Shown piece after piece: positions 20,563-29,755 of a DNA stretch of 64,000 nt. The notes beneath the pieces are model-generated. The model worked only from the letters and a program-made list of their open reading frames with translations, searched no databases and was not told the DNA's origin. Origin of the DNA: Pseudomonas beijingensis (lineage in GTDB: Bacteria; Pseudomonadota; Gammaproteobacteria; Pseudomonadales; Pseudomonadaceae); contig NZ_CP117425.1 of the NCBI RefSeq assembly GCF_030687295.1, positions 6,204,001 through 6,268,000 on the forward strand, given 5' to 3'. The translations under genes were made by a program, and so were the position numbers. Positions within the stretch are counted from its first letter, which is position 1. Every line of letters begins with the position of its first letter.

Positions 20563-22494
20563 TCAGGCTGGTTGTTGCGCAGTGGTCTTGAGACCGGCGA
20601 GCAACAACCGCTGGGCCAGCTCTTCTTTCAGTCCCTCGGGGCTCGCCAACTGCATCCGCTCCAAATGCTCGGGAAACGCCGAAGGCTCCGGCGCATCCAG
20701 CGCGGCCTTGCCCAGCTCCAGGATCTCGGTGAGCTTGAACTTGCTCTTGAGCCAGTTCAGCGCTCGCAACAGATCCCGCTCTATTGCGTCGAAATCACAC
20801 CCCAGCGGGTATTCGGGAAACAGATTCGGATGCCGTGCCTGGATCGCCTGCAACCGCTCCGACGTGTTGTCGGCGAACCGCGGATCGAGGCGGAAATCCT
20901 TCGGCAACTTACCGGCTTTTTGCGCCTGCTCGATCAGCCCGGGCTGGAAGCGTGAATCGCTGATGTTCAGCAATGCTTCGATCACCGCGGCGTCGGTCTT
21001 GCCGCGCAGGTCGGCGATGCCGTATTCGGTCACCACGATGTCGCGCAGGTGCCGAGGAATCGTGCAATGACCGTACTCCCAGACAATGTTCGAGCTGATC
21101 TCGCCCCCGGCCTCGCGCCAACTGCGCAGCAGCAGGATCGAACGCCCGCCTTCCAGCGCATGGCCCTGGGCAACGAAGTTGTACTGCCCGCCCACGCCGC
21201 TGAGCACCCGCCCGTCTGCCAACTGATCGGCCACCCCGGCCCCCATCAGGGTCATGGTGAAGACCGTGTTGATGAAACGGGCATCGAGGCGCTGCAGGCG
21301 CTTGAGCTGCTCTTGGCCGTACAGCTCGTTGATGTAGCTGATGCGCGTCATGTTGAATTCGAGCAGACGGCTCTGCGGCAACTCGCGCAGGCGCTCATAA
21401 AAACTGCGCGGACCGAGGAAGAATCCGCCGTGTATGCAGATACCGTCGGGTTGTGCCGCCTCGTCGAGGGTCCCGGCGTTGGCCCGTTCCTGGGTCGGCT
21501 CGTCGGGGTAGACCTTGCGCCGGATGATCCCGGCCTCGGCCAGCACCAGCAAACCGTTGACGAACATTTCACTGCAACCGTACAGCCCTTTGGCAAACGG
21601 CTCGACCCCGCCCTCGCGCTCGATCAGTTGCGCCCACTGGCTAAGGTTCAGGTCCGCCAGCAGCGCCTGGTAACCGGCGTTATCGGCTTGGCGCGCCAGT
21701 AACGCCGCCGTCAAGGCATCGCCCATGGCGCCGATGCCGATCTGCAGCGTCCCGCCGTCGCGCACCAAGGTACTGGCGTGCAAGCCGATCAAATGGTCCT
21801 GGAAGCCCACCGGCATGTTCGGCGTGGAAAACAATGTGTGGCTGTCTTTCTCGTCGATCAACAGGTCGAAAGCGTCGATGCCGACTTCCGCGTCGCCCGG
21901 CATGTAGGGCAAATCGTTGTGCACCTGGCCGACCAGGAGAATCGTCTCCCCGGCCGCCCGGCGCTTGGCGATCATCGGCAGCAGGTCGAGGGTGATGTCC
22001 GGGTTGCAGCTCAGGCTCAGGCGATCCGGGTGTTCCGGGGCGCTCGCCACCAGTTGCGCCACCAGGTTCAAGCCGGCGGCGTTGATGTCCCGGGCCGCAT
22101 GGCTGTAGTTGCTGCTGACGTAGTCCTGCTGGGCCGACGCGCTGTGCAGCAGGCTGCCAGGCTGCATGAAAAACTGCTCGACCCGTATGTTGGCCGGCAG
22201 GCTGTCCCGGTGCAGGTCGGCCAGGTAATCCAGCTCCGGGTAATCACCGAAGATCCGTTCGATAAAGGGTTCGAGGAAGCGCTTCTGCAAACCATCGCCC
22301 AGGTTCGGCCGACCCAGGCTCAGGGCGGTGTAGATCGTCAGCTGTCGCTCGGGCAGTTGGGCGATGCGCCGGTACAGCGCGTTGGCGAACAGGTTGGGCT
22401 TGCCCAGCCCCAGGGGCATGCCGAGGTGAATATGCGCGGGCAGGCGCTCGAGCACGTCATCCACCGCCTGTTCGATTGAACACAACTGCACCAT
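20563..22494 (-). CDS. Acetyl-CoA hydrolase/transferase family protein
   Basis: 643-residue member of the acetyl-CoA hydrolase/transferase (CoA-transferase family I-like) group. It has an N-terminal part with AHIHLGMPLGLGKPNLFANALYRR, a central nucleotide/CoA domain, and a C-terminal domain with VSGVGGQYNFVAQGHAL, VVTEYGIADLRGKTDAAVIEALLNI and the Arg-rich tail typical of the family. It is longer than the 430-500 residues of Ach1/Cat1-type enzymes, a variant also seen in other pseudomonads. The ATG has GGAGG six bases upstream. It could move CoA between acetate and another acyl group or hydrolyse acyl-CoA; the substrate cannot be told from the sequence. Confidence 0.83.
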   Translation of the reverse strand: MVQLCSIEQAVDDVLERLPAHIHLGMPLGLGKPNLFANALYRRIAQLPERQLTIYTALSLGRPNLGDGLQKRFLEPFIERIFGDYPELDYLADLHRDSLPANIRVEQFFMQPGSLLHSASAQQDYVSSNYSHAARDINAAGLNLVAQLVASAPEHPDRLSLSCNPDITLDLLPMIAKRRAAGETILLVGQVHNDLPYMPGDAEVGIDAFDLLIDEKDSHTLFSTPNMPVGFQDHLIGLHASTLVRDGGTLQIGIGAMGDALTAALLARQADNAGYQALLADLNLSQWAQLIEREGGVEPFAKGLYGCSEMFVNGLLVLAEAGIIRRKVYPDEPTQERANAGTLDEAAQPDGICIHGGFFLGPRSFYERLRELPQSRLLEFNMTRISYINELYGQEQLKRLQRLDARFINTVFTMTLMGAGVADQLADGRVLSGVGGQYNFVAQGHALEGGRSILLLRSWREAGGEISSNIVWEYGHCTIPRHLRDIVVTEYGIADLRGKTDAAVIEALLNISDSRFQPGLIEQAQKAGKLPKDFRLDPRFADNTSERLQAIQARHPNLFPEYPLGCDFDAIERDLLRALNWLKSKFKLTEILELGKAALDAPEPSAFPEHLERMQLASPEGLKEELAQRLLLAGLKTTAQQPA

Positions 22495-22583
22495 CGGACC
22501 CTCCAGGACATTCCATGAATGTGGGTTGGACCGAGCTTGCCGGGTCTTGGTTGCGATGAACAGCCCCGAAAAATCCCGGGCGC

Positions 22584-22611
22584 AAAAAAGCCGCTCGTAA
22601 GCGGCTTTTTT
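22584..22611 (-). terminator. Rho-independent terminator of cycB
   Basis: Stem GCCGCT / AGCGGC with loop CGTA, flanked by A6 and T6, 18 bases beyond the cycB stop. It separates cycB from the acetyl-CoA hydrolase gene that follows on the same strand. Confidence 0.88.
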
Positions 22612-22629
22612 GTGAAGGATGTCGGCGTA

Positions 22630-23055
22630 TTACAGGCCAGACATCTCTTTGATGGCGCCCTTGAGGTCGTCATCCGAGCAGTCGGCGCAGGTGCCTTTTG
22701 GCGGCATGGCGTTAACGCCGGTGATGGCCTTGGCCAGGATGCCGTCGAGACCGCCCTGATGATCGGCGCGCTCTTTCCAGGCAGCCTTGTCACCGATTTT
22801 CGGCGCGCCCAGCAGGCCAGTACCGTGGCAAGCATTGCAATGTTTTGCAATCACGTCAGCCGGCTTCTTGGCACCGCCAGCGCCGCCAGCCGAAGCCACC
22901 ACTTCCATACCCTTGCATTCCTTGCCCTGGACGCAGACCTGGCCGACGGGTTCAAGGCGCTTGGCGATTTCGTCGTTCGGCGCCGCTTGAGCGGTCGCAG
23001 CCCATAGGGCCAATACGGTTGCTGGTGCAGCCAGCATTTTCATAATTAGGTTCAC
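22630..23055 (-). CDS. cycB: Cytochrome c5
   Basis: 141-residue exported class I cytochrome c. A signal peptide (about 1-25, ending TAQA) is followed by a segment unlike most small cytochromes and then the haem-binding CNACH motif at 73-77. Met117 in AMPPKG is the likely sixth ligand. The paired cysteines in GTCADC give the extra disulphide typical of c5 proteins. It probably carries electrons in the periplasm or at the inner membrane to terminal oxidases. Translation likely starts at GTG 23055, which has GAGGG seven bases upstream; the in-frame ATG at 23043 lacks a binding site. Its position beside pauR matches other Pseudomonas. Confidence 0.9.
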   Translation of the reverse strand: MNLIMKMLAAPATVLALWAATAQAAPNDEIAKRLEPVGQVCVQGKECKGMEVVASAGGAGGAKKPADVIAKHCNACHGTGLLGAPKIGDKAAWKERADHQGGLDGILAKAITGVNAMPPKGTCADCSDDDLKGAIKEMSGL

Positions 23056-23226
23056 GCGTACACCCTCAATGGTGGCTAGTCACGCCTGCGGCCACGGTTT
23101 GCAGGCGGGCGCAAGTATAGCGGTAAGCCTGTCACTCTGAAACAACCCCAAAGTCGCAAGGGTCTTGTTTGTCATGACAGCCCAACAAGTGGGCGCCTTT
23201 GCCACGCGGGCCTGGCGCCTCTTGGT

Positions 23227-23775
23227 CTAGAAATTGGCCGGTGTGGCTGCGCTGATCAGTCGCGCCGGCACGTCGAACGGATTACGGAAACGGTGGGGCT
23301 TGGTGCTTTCGAAATAGTAGCTGTCGCCAGCTTCAAGCACGAAGGTTTCGACACCGACCACCAATTCCAGCCGCCCTTCCACCAGGATCCCGGTTTCCTC
23401 GCCCTCATGGGTGAGCATCTCTTCACCGGTATCGGCACCCGGCGGATAGATCTCGTTGAGAAAGGCAATCGCCCGGCTCGGATGTGCTCGGCCCACCAGC
23501 TTCATGGTCACGGCGCCATCGGAGATGTCGATCAGTTCGTTGGCTTTGTAGACGATCTGGGTCGGTTTTTCCTGAAGGATCTCTTCGGAGAAAAATTCGA
23601 CCATGGACATGGGAATCCCGCCAAGGACCTTACGCAGCGAACTGATCGAGGGGCTGACGCTGTTCTTCTCGATCATCGAAATAGTGCTGTTGGTGACGCC
23701 CGCGCGCTTGGCGAGTTCACGCTGGGAAAGGCCTTTGAGTTTACGAATGGATTGCAGTCGTTCACCGACGTCCAA
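23227..23775 (-). CDS. pauR: XRE-cupin regulator of polyamine catabolism (PauR)
   Basis: 182 residues: an XRE-type helix-turn-helix at about 5-60 (IRKLKGLSQRELAKRAGVTNSTISMIEKN) joined to a C-terminal cupin sensor at about 105-178 (THEGEETGILVEGRLELVVG, YYFESTKPHRFRNP). PauR represses polyamine and gamma-glutamyl-polyamine genes and is relieved by putrescine or cadaverine. The domain layout and the position between cycB and dadX, close to pauB and pauC, support this identity. The start is probably TTG at 23775, with GGAGG eight bases upstream. PuuR of E. coli is the equivalent. Confidence 0.88.
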   Translation of the reverse strand: MDVGERLQSIRKLKGLSQRELAKRAGVTNSTISMIEKNSVSPSISSLRKVLGGIPMSMVEFFSEEILQEKPTQIVYKANELIDISDGAVTMKLVGRAHPSRAIAFLNEIYPPGADTGEEMLTHEGEETGILVEGRLELVVGVETFVLEAGDSYYFESTKPHRFRNPFDVPARLISAATPANF

Positions 23776-23903
23776 TGCTGGAGCCTCCAGGGAATCAGGT
23801 TGTGTGGAAAGTGACCGTTATCATGGCGACAGCGTTCAGTATTTACAACACTTTGACCCGAATCCTGTGCGGTGAAGCGACTTTCGGTAGGTTACGCTTT
23901 GTG

Positions 23904-24977
23904 TCAGGCCCCGGAATAGAGCCGTGGCACCCGCCGCAGGTTGCAGAAAATCTGATAGGGAATCGTGTCAGCGGCCTTGGCGACGTCACTGGCGAGGATG
24001 TTTTTGCCCCACAACTCCACGGCCGAGCCGAGCCCGGCCTGGGGGATATGGGTCAAGTCGACAGCCAGCATGTCCATCGACACCCGGCCGACCAGCTGGC
24101 TGCGCTGTCCATCCACCAGCACCGGGGTCCCGGTGGGCGCCTGGCGTGGGTAGCCGTCGGCATAGCCCATGGCAACCACGCCAACCCGAGTCGGTTGCGT
24201 GGTGACGAAGCGGGCGCCATAGCCCACCGGTTCGCCGGCGGGCAATTCGCGCACGCTGATGATTTTCGACTCCAGGGTCATCACCGGTTGCAGGCGCGAG
24301 GCGACGGCATTGGGCTCGTCAAAGGGCGTGGCCCCGTAGAGCATGATGCCCGGGCGCACCCAGTCGCTGGGTATCTGCGGCCAGCCCAGCACCGCCGGTG
24401 AGTTGCGCAGGCTGATCTGCGCCACCAGGCCCTGGCGGGCCTTGTCGAATATCGCCAGTTGCTCGGTGCTGCTGGGGTCGTGCAATTCATCGGCACGGGC
24501 GAAGTGGCTCATCAAGACAATCTTTGCCACGTTGCCGCTGGCGAGCAGGCGACGGTAGGCCGCCTGGTAATCCGCCGGATGCAGGCCGACCCGGTGCATG
24601 CCGGAATCGAGCTTGAGCCAGACCGTGATCGGCTGGCTCAGCGCGGTTTTTTCAATCGCTTCGAGCTGCCACAACGAATGCACCACGCACCAGAAATCGT
24701 GCTCGACGATCAACGGCAGCTCATCGGCTTCAAAAAAACCTTCCAACAGCAGGACCGGCCCACGGATCCCGCCGGCCCGCAGTTCCAAGGCTTCTTCGAT
24801 ACAGGCCACGGCGAACCCGTCCGCCGTGTCCTGCAGGGCCTCGGCGCAACGCACCGCACCGTGTCCGTAGGCGTCGGCCTTGATTACCGCAAGGGCCTTG
24901 GCCGCCGTGACTTCGCGGGCCAATTGGTAGTTGTGACGCAGGGCTTGGAGGTCGATCAGGGCACGGGCAGGACGCAT
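23904..24977 (-). CDS. dadX: Catabolic alanine racemase
   Basis: 357-residue PLP-dependent fold-type III racemase that converts L-alanine to D-alanine for oxidation by DadA. Lys33 in [11 protein letters not shown] carries PLP, and the second catalytic base Tyr is in [10 protein letters not shown] near 253. The two domains (TIM barrel, then C-terminal beta domain with [12 protein letters not shown] near 310) are complete. The gene lies 96 bases after the RidA-like gene on the same strand as dadA, giving the order dadA-ridA-dadX. Biosynthetic Alr is the alternative, but this neighbourhood identifies DadX. Confidence 0.95.
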   Translation of the reverse strand: MRPARALIDLQALRHNYQLAREVTAAKALAVIKADAYGHGAVRCAEALQDTADGFAVACIEEALELRAGGIRGPVLLLEGFFEADELPLIVEHDFWCVVHSLWQLEAIEKTALSQPITVWLKLDSGMHRVGLHPADYQAAYRRLLASGNVAKIVLMSHFARADELHDPSSTEQLAIFDKARQGLVAQISLRNSPAVLGWPQIPSDWVRPGIMLYGATPFDEPNAVASRLQPVMTLESKIISVRELPAGEPVGYGARFVTTQPTRVGVVAMGYADGYPRQAPTGTPVLVDGQRSQLVGRVSMDMLAVDLTHIPQAGLGSAVELWGKNILASDVAKAADTIPYQIFCNLRRVPRLYSGA

Positions 24978-25073
24978 GGCGGCAGGCTTCTAGGCGGTCA
25001 TGAATAAAAAACCGACGCGGGCTGGCAGGGTGAACCAACCACAGCGCCGGAAGAGGGATCGTTTAGGCCGGAA

Positions 25074-25427
25074 CTAAGGCAGCGCAGCCACGACGGACAG
25101 CTCCACCAGGATCTCTGGCTCACACAGCTTGGCCTCCACCGTGGCCCGGGCCGGGGCAACGCCTTTGGGCAACCAGTTGTCCCAGATGGCGTTCATGCCT
25201 TGGAAGTGGGCCTCGATGTCCTTCAGGTAGATCGTCACCGATAACAGCCGCGTCTTGTCGGTCCCGGACAAATCCAGCAAACGCTCGATATTGGCCAGGC
25301 ATTCACGAGTCTGCTGTTCAATACCGGCGTTCATGTCGTCGCCGACCTGCCCCGCCAGGTAAACGGTGCCGTTGTGCACGACAACCTGGCTCATGCGGTC
25401 ATTGGTGAGCTGGCGCTGGATTGACAT
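25074..25427 (-). CDS. RidA family protein in the dad operon
   Basis: 117-residue YjgF/YER057c/UK114-family protein. RidA proteins hydrolyse reactive enamine/imine intermediates. The catalytic Arg is in the conserved [11 protein letters not shown] segment near residue 92, and [10 protein letters not shown] marks the N-terminal half. The start at 25427 (AGGAG 10 bases upstream) lies inside the 3' end of dadA, so the genes overlap by 29 bases and are probably coupled. DadA produces 2-iminopropionate from D-alanine, exactly the kind of molecule RidA hydrolyses to pyruvate, so the pairing makes biochemical sense. It differs clearly from the second RidA gene at 52168. Confidence 0.9.
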   Translation of the reverse strand: MSIQRQLTNDRMSQVVVHNGTVYLAGQVGDDMNAGIEQQTRECLANIERLLDLSGTDKTRLLSVTIYLKDIEAHFQGMNAIWDNWLPKGVAPARATVEAKLCEPEILVELSVVAALP

Positions 25428-26703
25428 GTTTTGCAGACTCCTGGGGTTTGCTGCCATAACGGGAAATATCGAGGCCTTCGGCGCTGATCTGCGGCTTTTT
25501 CTTCGCCATCAGGTCGGCCAACAGGCGACCGGAACCACAGGCCATGGTCCATCCGAGGGTGCCGTGGCCGGTATTCAGAAACAGATTCTTGAACGGTGTG
25601 GCACCCACGATGGGCGTGCCGTCGGGGGTGGTCGGGCGCAAGCCGGTCCAGAAACTGGCCTGGGCCAGATCGCCGCCCTGAGGATAAAGGTCGTTGACGA
25701 TCATCTCCAGGGTTTCGCGCCGACGTGGGTTGAGGGACAGGTCAAAACCGGCGATTTCCGCCATGCCACCCACGCGAATGCGATTGTCGAACCGGGTGAT
25801 CGCCACTTTGTAGGTTTCGTCGAGAATGGTCGAGGTCGGGGCCATCGCCGGGTTGGTGATCGGCACGGTCAGGGAGTAGCCCTTGAGCGGGTACACCGGC
25901 GCGCGGATCCCCAACGGCTTGAGCAGTTGCGGTGAGTAGCTGCCCAGGGCCAGGACGTAGCGGTCGGCGGTTTCCAGCTTGCCGTCGATCCAGACACCGT
26001 TGATGCGGTCACCGGCAAAGTCCAGACGCTGGATGTCCTGGCCGAAGCGGAATTGCACACCCAGCTTCACCGCCATTTCCGCCAGGCGCGTAGTAAACAT
26101 CTGACAGTCGCCGGTCTGGTCATTAGGCAGGCGCAAGGCACCAGCCAGGATGTCGGTGACATTGGCCAGGGCCGGCTCGACCCGGGCGATGCCTTCACGG
26201 TCGAGCACTTCGAATGGTACGCCAGACTCTTTCAATACAGCGATGTCTTTTGCCGCGCCATCGAGCTGGGCCTGGGTGCGGAACAGCTGTGTAGTCCCGA
26301 GGCTACGCCCTTCGTAGGCAATGCCGGTTTCGGCGCGCAGCTCGTCGAGGCAGTCACGGCTGTACTCGGACAGGCGCACCATGCGCTCCTTGTTGATGGC
26401 ATAGCGGCTGGCGGTGCAATTGCGCAGCATCTGGGCCATCCACAGGTATTGATCGATGTCGGCAGTGGCCTTGATCGCCAGTGGCGCATGGCGTTGCAGC
26501 AGCCACTTGATGGCCTTGAGCGGCACGCCCGGCGCGGCCCACGGCGAGGCATAACCCGGCGACACCTGGCCGGCGTTGGCGAAACTGGTTTCCATGGCAG
26601 GCGCTGGCTGACGGTCGACCACCACCACTTCAAACCCGGCACGGGCCAGATAATAAGCACTGACGGTACCGATGACGCCGCTACCCAAGACCAGAACGCG
26701 CAT
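25399..26703 (-). CDS. dadA: D-amino acid dehydrogenase small subunit
   Basis: 434-residue FAD-dependent membrane-associated dehydrogenase that oxidises D-alanine and other D-amino acids to 2-oxo acids and passes electrons to the quinone pool. The dinucleotide motif [20 protein letters not shown] lies at residues 4-23, the acidic end of strand 2 in VVVVDRQP, and the C-terminal FAD contact in [25 protein letters not shown]. The ATG at 26703 has GAGGG upstream; the reading to 26748 adds 15 residues outside the family. It is first in the dadA-ridA-dadX operon, divergent from dadR. Confidence 0.95.
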   Translation of the reverse strand: MRVLVLGSGVIGTVSAYYLARAGFEVVVVDRQPAPAMETSFANAGQVSPGYASPWAAPGVPLKAIKWLLQRHAPLAIKATADIDQYLWMAQMLRNCTASRYAINKERMVRLSEYSRDCLDELRAETGIAYEGRSLGTTQLFRTQAQLDGAAKDIAVLKESGVPFEVLDREGIARVEPALANVTDILAGALRLPNDQTGDCQMFTTRLAEMAVKLGVQFRFGQDIQRLDFAGDRINGVWIDGKLETADRYVLALGSYSPQLLKPLGIRAPVYPLKGYSLTVPITNPAMAPTSTILDETYKVAITRFDNRIRVGGMAEIAGFDLSLNPRRRETLEMIVNDLYPQGGDLAQASFWTGLRPTTPDGTPIVGATPFKNLFLNTGHGTLGWTMACGSGRLLADLMAKKKPQISAEGLDISRYGSKPQESAKHVNPAPAHQ

Positions 26704-26811
26704 GTTGATGCCCTCATCGCGGATGATCCGCTGACGTTTGTTGTACATAGCTTTGATGGGCGCAGTGTAAAAAAGATCAGCCAGTGCTTTTCACTATATA
26801 AACACCTATAT

Positions 26812-26831
26812 TTGGCGAGAATTCTCGGCAA
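26812..26831. promoter_or_regulatory. Palindrome between dadA and dadR, candidate Lrp-type operator
   Basis: TTGGCGAGAATTCTCGGCAA is a palindrome with only one mismatched pair; its core CGAGAATTCTCG is perfect. It lies in the divergent gap, 29 bases before the dadR GTG and 109 bases before dadA. Lrp/AsnC dimers bind such AT-centred dyads. Assignment to DadR is inferred from position. Confidence 0.5.
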
Positions 26832-26859
26832 AACCCCTTTTCATGGAGGCGCATCACCT

Positions 26860-27348
26860 GTGCGTACCAACACCCAGACCAAACGCGAGCTGGACAAGAT
26901 CGACCGCAACATCCTGCGGATTCTCCAGGCGGACGGACGGATCTCCTTCACCGAGCGGGGGGAAAAGGTCGGCCTTTCGACCACGCCCTGTACCGAGCGG
27001 GTCCGGCGCCTGGAGCGCGAGGGCATCATCATGGGCTACAACGCCCGGCTCAATCCGCAGCACTTGAAGGGCAGCCTGCTGGTGTTTGTCGAGATCAGTC
27101 TCGACTACAAGTCCGGCGACACCTTCGAAGAGTTCCGACGCGCCGTGCTGAAATTGCCTCACGTGCTGGAATGTCACTTGGTGTCAGGAGATTTCGACTA
27201 TCTGGTGAAGGCGCGGATTTCCGAGATGGCGTCGTACCGCAAGCTGCTGGGGGATATCCTGCTCAAACTGCCCCACGTGCGCGAATCCAAGAGCTACATC
27301 GTGATGGAAGAAGTGAAGGAGAGCTTGAACCTGCCGATTCCGGATTGA
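26860..27348 (+). CDS. dadR: Lrp/AsnC-family regulator of alanine catabolism (DadR)
   Basis: 162 residues: a winged helix-turn-helix at 8-60 (LDKIDRNILRILQADGRISFTERGEKVGLSTTPCTERVRRLE) and a C-terminal RAM ligand-binding domain (VLECHLVSGDFDYLVKARI, with the Gly/Asp effector loop). It is divergent from dadA, as in P. aeruginosa where DadR activates dadAX in response to alanine. The start is GTG at 26860, with GGAGG 10 bases upstream; the open frame extends far into dadA antisense and is not coding there. It is also called Lrp in many annotations. Confidence 0.93.
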   Translation: MRTNTQTKRELDKIDRNILRILQADGRISFTERGEKVGLSTTPCTERVRRLEREGIIMGYNARLNPQHLKGSLLVFVEISLDYKSGDTFEEFRRAVLKLPHVLECHLVSGDFDYLVKARISEMASYRKLLGDILLKLPHVRESKSYIVMEEVKESLNLPIPD

Positions 27349-27380
27349 GTCTGGCTCAAGGCAATGGTTATCTGGACGGC

Positions 27381-27480
27381 CGCTTTCGCGAGCAAGCTCG
27401 CTCCCACATCGTGCGGCAGTGAATACCTTCTTGTGAGCAATGAAGATCCATTTGTGGGAGCAAGCTTGCTCGCGAAGGCC
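27381..27480. repeat. Two REP arms in opposite order
   Basis: Here the inverted arm (TCGCGAGCAAGCTCGCTCCCAC, 27386) comes first and the forward arm (GTGGGAGCAAGCTTGCTCGCGA, 27454) second, the reverse of the usual doublet. The second arm carries GAGCAAGC instead of GAGCGAGC. It lies between the convergent dadR and YkgJ-family genes. Confidence 0.85.
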
Positions 27481-27501
27481 GCGACTCGGTATCGCTGCCT
27501 G

Positions 27502-27855
27502 CTAGACCAACACCTGCCGGGTGCTGGCCATGTATTCATGAATCTGTTTCTCGACCCGCGGATGGATCAGCTCCACCGGCCGCCGGCCATTGGGGCAGGG
27601 CAAGGTCGCCGTGGTACCAAACAGTCGGCAGATCAGCGGCCGCTCGTCGTAGACCGTGCAACCGTTGGGCCCCAGGTGCACGCAGTCCAGGGCTTCCAAG
27701 GCCGCGTCCTGTTCGGCGCGGGTCTTGCGGGGCAAGCGGGCCATTTCCTCGGGCGAGGTGGTGACCGGACCGCAGCAGTCATGGCAGCCCGGTACGCACT
27801 CGAACGTGGGAATCTGCTGGCGTAGCGTGCGGATTTTTTGACTGTTGCAGCTCAT
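27502..27855 (-). CDS. YkgJ family cysteine-cluster protein
   Basis: 117-residue protein of the YkgJ/UPF0153 family, predicted to bind a metal or Fe-S cluster through conserved cysteines. The motif CVPGCHDCCGPV lies at about residues 20-31, and the second group is C...GPNGCTVYDERPLICRLF near 60-80, ending with CPNGRRPVELI. The function is unknown in the family. The ATG at 27855 fits the family start, though no strong ribosome binding site is visible; a longer frame to 27921 exists. It sits between dadR and pauB, as in P. aeruginosa. Confidence 0.85.
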   Translation of the reverse strand: MSCNSQKIRTLRQQIPTFECVPGCHDCCGPVTTSPEEMARLPRKTRAEQDAALEALDCVHLGPNGCTVYDERPLICRLFGTTATLPCPNGRRPVELIHPRVEKQIHEYMASTRQVLV

Positions 27856-28000
27856 CGAGGCGGTTACCGAGAGGGACAAACCGGGATTCTGCCTTAAAGG
27901 CCGAGAGCCAGACAGCGCCAACCGACCGGTGTTGCCCAGAAAGGAATCCCCGGCTTATGCTCCGTAAAATTTCTCAAACACAATAATCAGGATTACGCAC

Positions 28001-29314
28001 ATGAACGCCCGTGTTCAGCAACCCGCCCCGAACCACGCGCACGCCGCCTCCTACTACGCCGCCAGCAGCCTGCCGCAACCGGACCATCCGCTGCTGCAGG
28101 GTGAGTTGCGGGCGGATGTCTGCGTCGTCGGCGGCGGGTTCTCCGGGTTGAACACGGCGATCGAACTGGCCGAACGCGGCATGAGCGTGGTGCTGCTGGA
28201 AGCGCACCGGATCGGCTGGGGCGCCAGCGGGCGCAACGGCGGGCAATTGATCCGTGGCGTCGGTCACGGCCTCGACCAGTTCGCGCCGATCATCGGCACC
28301 GATGGCGTGCGCCAGATGAAACTCATGGGTCTTGAGGCTGTGGAAATCGTCCGACAGCGCGTCGAGCGTTTTCAGATCCCGTGCGATCTCACCTGGGGCT
28401 ACTGCGACCTCGCCAACAAACCCAGCGACCTGGAAGGCTTCGCCGAAGACGCCGAAGAATTGCGCAGCCTGGGTTATCGCCACCCAACCCGACTGCTGCA
28501 AGCTGACGAAATGCACAGCGTCGTGGGTTCGGATCGCTACGTCGGCGGACTGATCGACATGGGTTCGGGTCATTTGCATCCGTTGAACCTGGCCCTGGGC
28601 GAAGCCGCCGCCGCGCAGCAACTGGGGGTCCGGCTGTTCGAACAATCGGCGGTCACACGCATCGACTACGGCACCGAGGTGAAAGTGCACACCCATCAGG
28701 GCTCAGTCCGCGCCAAGACCCTGGTGCTGGGCTGCAACGCCTACCTCAATGGACTCAATCCGCAACTCGGCGGTAAAGTCCTGCCGGCCGGCAGCTACAT
28801 CATCGCCACCGAACCCTTGAGCCAGGCCCAGGCACAGGCGCTGTTGCCGCAGAACATGGCCGTCTGCGACCAACGGGTGGCACTGGATTACTACCGGCTT
28901 TCGGCGGATCGCCGCTTGCTGTTTGGCGGGGCCTGTCACTATTCCGGCCGCGACCCGCAGGACATTGGCGCCTATATGCGTCCGAAGATGCTCAAGGTGT
29001 TCCCGCAATTGGCGGAGGTGAACATCGATTATCAATGGGGCGGGATGATTGGCATTGGCGCCAACCGTTTGCCGCAGATCGGCCGGCTCAAGGACCAGCC
29101 CAATGTGTATTACGCCCAAGCCTATTCCGGCCACGGGGTGAATGCCACGCACCTGGCCGGCAAACTGTTGGCCGAAGCCATCAGCGGGCAGCAGAGCAGC
29201 GGTTTTGACTTGTTCGCCCAGGTTCCGCACATGACCTTCCCGGGTGGCAAGCATTTACGCTCACCGCTGTTGGCGCTGGGGATGTTGTGGCATCGATTGA
29301 AAGAGTTGGTTTAA
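28001..29314 (+). CDS. pauB: FAD-dependent gamma-glutamylpolyamine oxidase (PauB/PuuB)
   Basis: 437-residue DAO-type flavoprotein that oxidises gamma-glutamylputrescine or related amides to the aldehyde, ammonia and H2O2. The N-terminal FAD motif is VCVVGGGFSGLNTAIELAERG at about 37-57, followed by GASGRNGGQLIRGVGHG, and the C-terminal FAD contact is VYYAQAYSGHGVNATHLAGKLLAEA. The ATG has AGGA about 9 bases upstream. It probably works with PauC (34542-36035) and is likely repressed by PauR (23227-23775). P. aeruginosa has several pauB paralogues, so the exact polyamine substrate is not certain. Confidence 0.88.
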   Translation: MNARVQQPAPNHAHAASYYAASSLPQPDHPLLQGELRADVCVVGGGFSGLNTAIELAERGMSVVLLEAHRIGWGASGRNGGQLIRGVGHGLDQFAPIIGTDGVRQMKLMGLEAVEIVRQRVERFQIPCDLTWGYCDLANKPSDLEGFAEDAEELRSLGYRHPTRLLQADEMHSVVGSDRYVGGLIDMGSGHLHPLNLALGEAAAAQQLGVRLFEQSAVTRIDYGTEVKVHTHQGSVRAKTLVLGCNAYLNGLNPQLGGKVLPAGSYIIATEPLSQAQAQALLPQNMAVCDQRVALDYYRLSADRRLLFGGACHYSGRDPQDIGAYMRPKMLKVFPQLAEVNIDYQWGGMIGIGANRLPQIGRLKDQPNVYYAQAYSGHGVNATHLAGKLLAEAISGQQSSGFDLFAQVPHMTFPGGKHLRSPLLALGMLWHRLKELV

Positions 29315-29335
29315 AGAACTTCAGCACTACGGATG

Positions 29336-29425
29336 ACGCTATCGCGGGCAGGCCTAGCTCCCACAGGTCAATTTCAAATCTGTGGGAGCAAGCAAATCTG
29401 TGGGAGCAAGGCTTGCCCGCGATAG
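29336..29425. repeat. REP doublet, GGGCAAGCC variant, with an 18-bp tandem duplication
   Basis: Arms read CTATCGCGGGCA...GCTCCCACAG and CTGTGGGAGCAAGGCTTGCCCGCGATAG. In the right arm CAAATCTGTGGGAGCAAG occurs twice in direct succession (29375-29392 and 29393-29410). It lies between the convergent pauB and DUF1127 genes. Confidence 0.88.
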
Positions 29426-29447
29426 CAATCTCAGGACCCACACCGCT

Positions 29448-29693
29448 TCAAAGCCGCCAGAACGGTTTGAGCCCCTCCTCCCGCGCCTGCTCCCGACTCA
29501 GCCCGACGTCACGCAACTGTTCGGGTGTAAGTTCCAACAAGGCCTTGCGTGTATGCAGACGATGCCAGAACAGGGCCCAGCGGCTCAGGCCGGACGGCGC
29601 ATTGCGCAATGTCGCGCTGCGCAGCCCCTTCTCCTGCCCTGCCGCCAGTTCCTGACTGTGTAACGTCAGCCGCACATCGCTCAAGCCGTTCAT
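29448..29693 (-). CDS. DUF1127 domain protein
   Basis: 81-residue protein with the YjiS-like DUF1127 motif in its C-terminal half (LLELTPEQLRDVGLSREQAREEGLKPFW), preceded by an arginine- and tryptophan-containing helix. Short DUF1127 proteins are linked to RNA binding and phosphate or carbon regulation in alphaproteobacteria; in Pseudomonas the role is unknown. AGGAG lies eight bases before the ATG. It is divergent from the MocR regulator gene, with direct-repeat operator candidates in between, so it is a likely target of that regulator. Confidence 0.85.
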   Translation of the reverse strand: MNGLSDVRLTLHSQELAAGQEKGLRSATLRNAPSGLSRWALFWHRLHTRKALLELTPEQLRDVGLSREQAREEGLKPFWRL

Positions 29694-29755
29694 TTTGATC
29701 GCTCCTGTTTACTTGGGTAGCCAGAGGTTTCATGATGCGCGGACGACCGAAAACG

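Noticed and set aside
27960..28000. Crc/Hfq A-rich target before pauB
   Set aside because: CAAACACAATAATC only partly fits the AANAAYAA motif, so it was not listed as a site.
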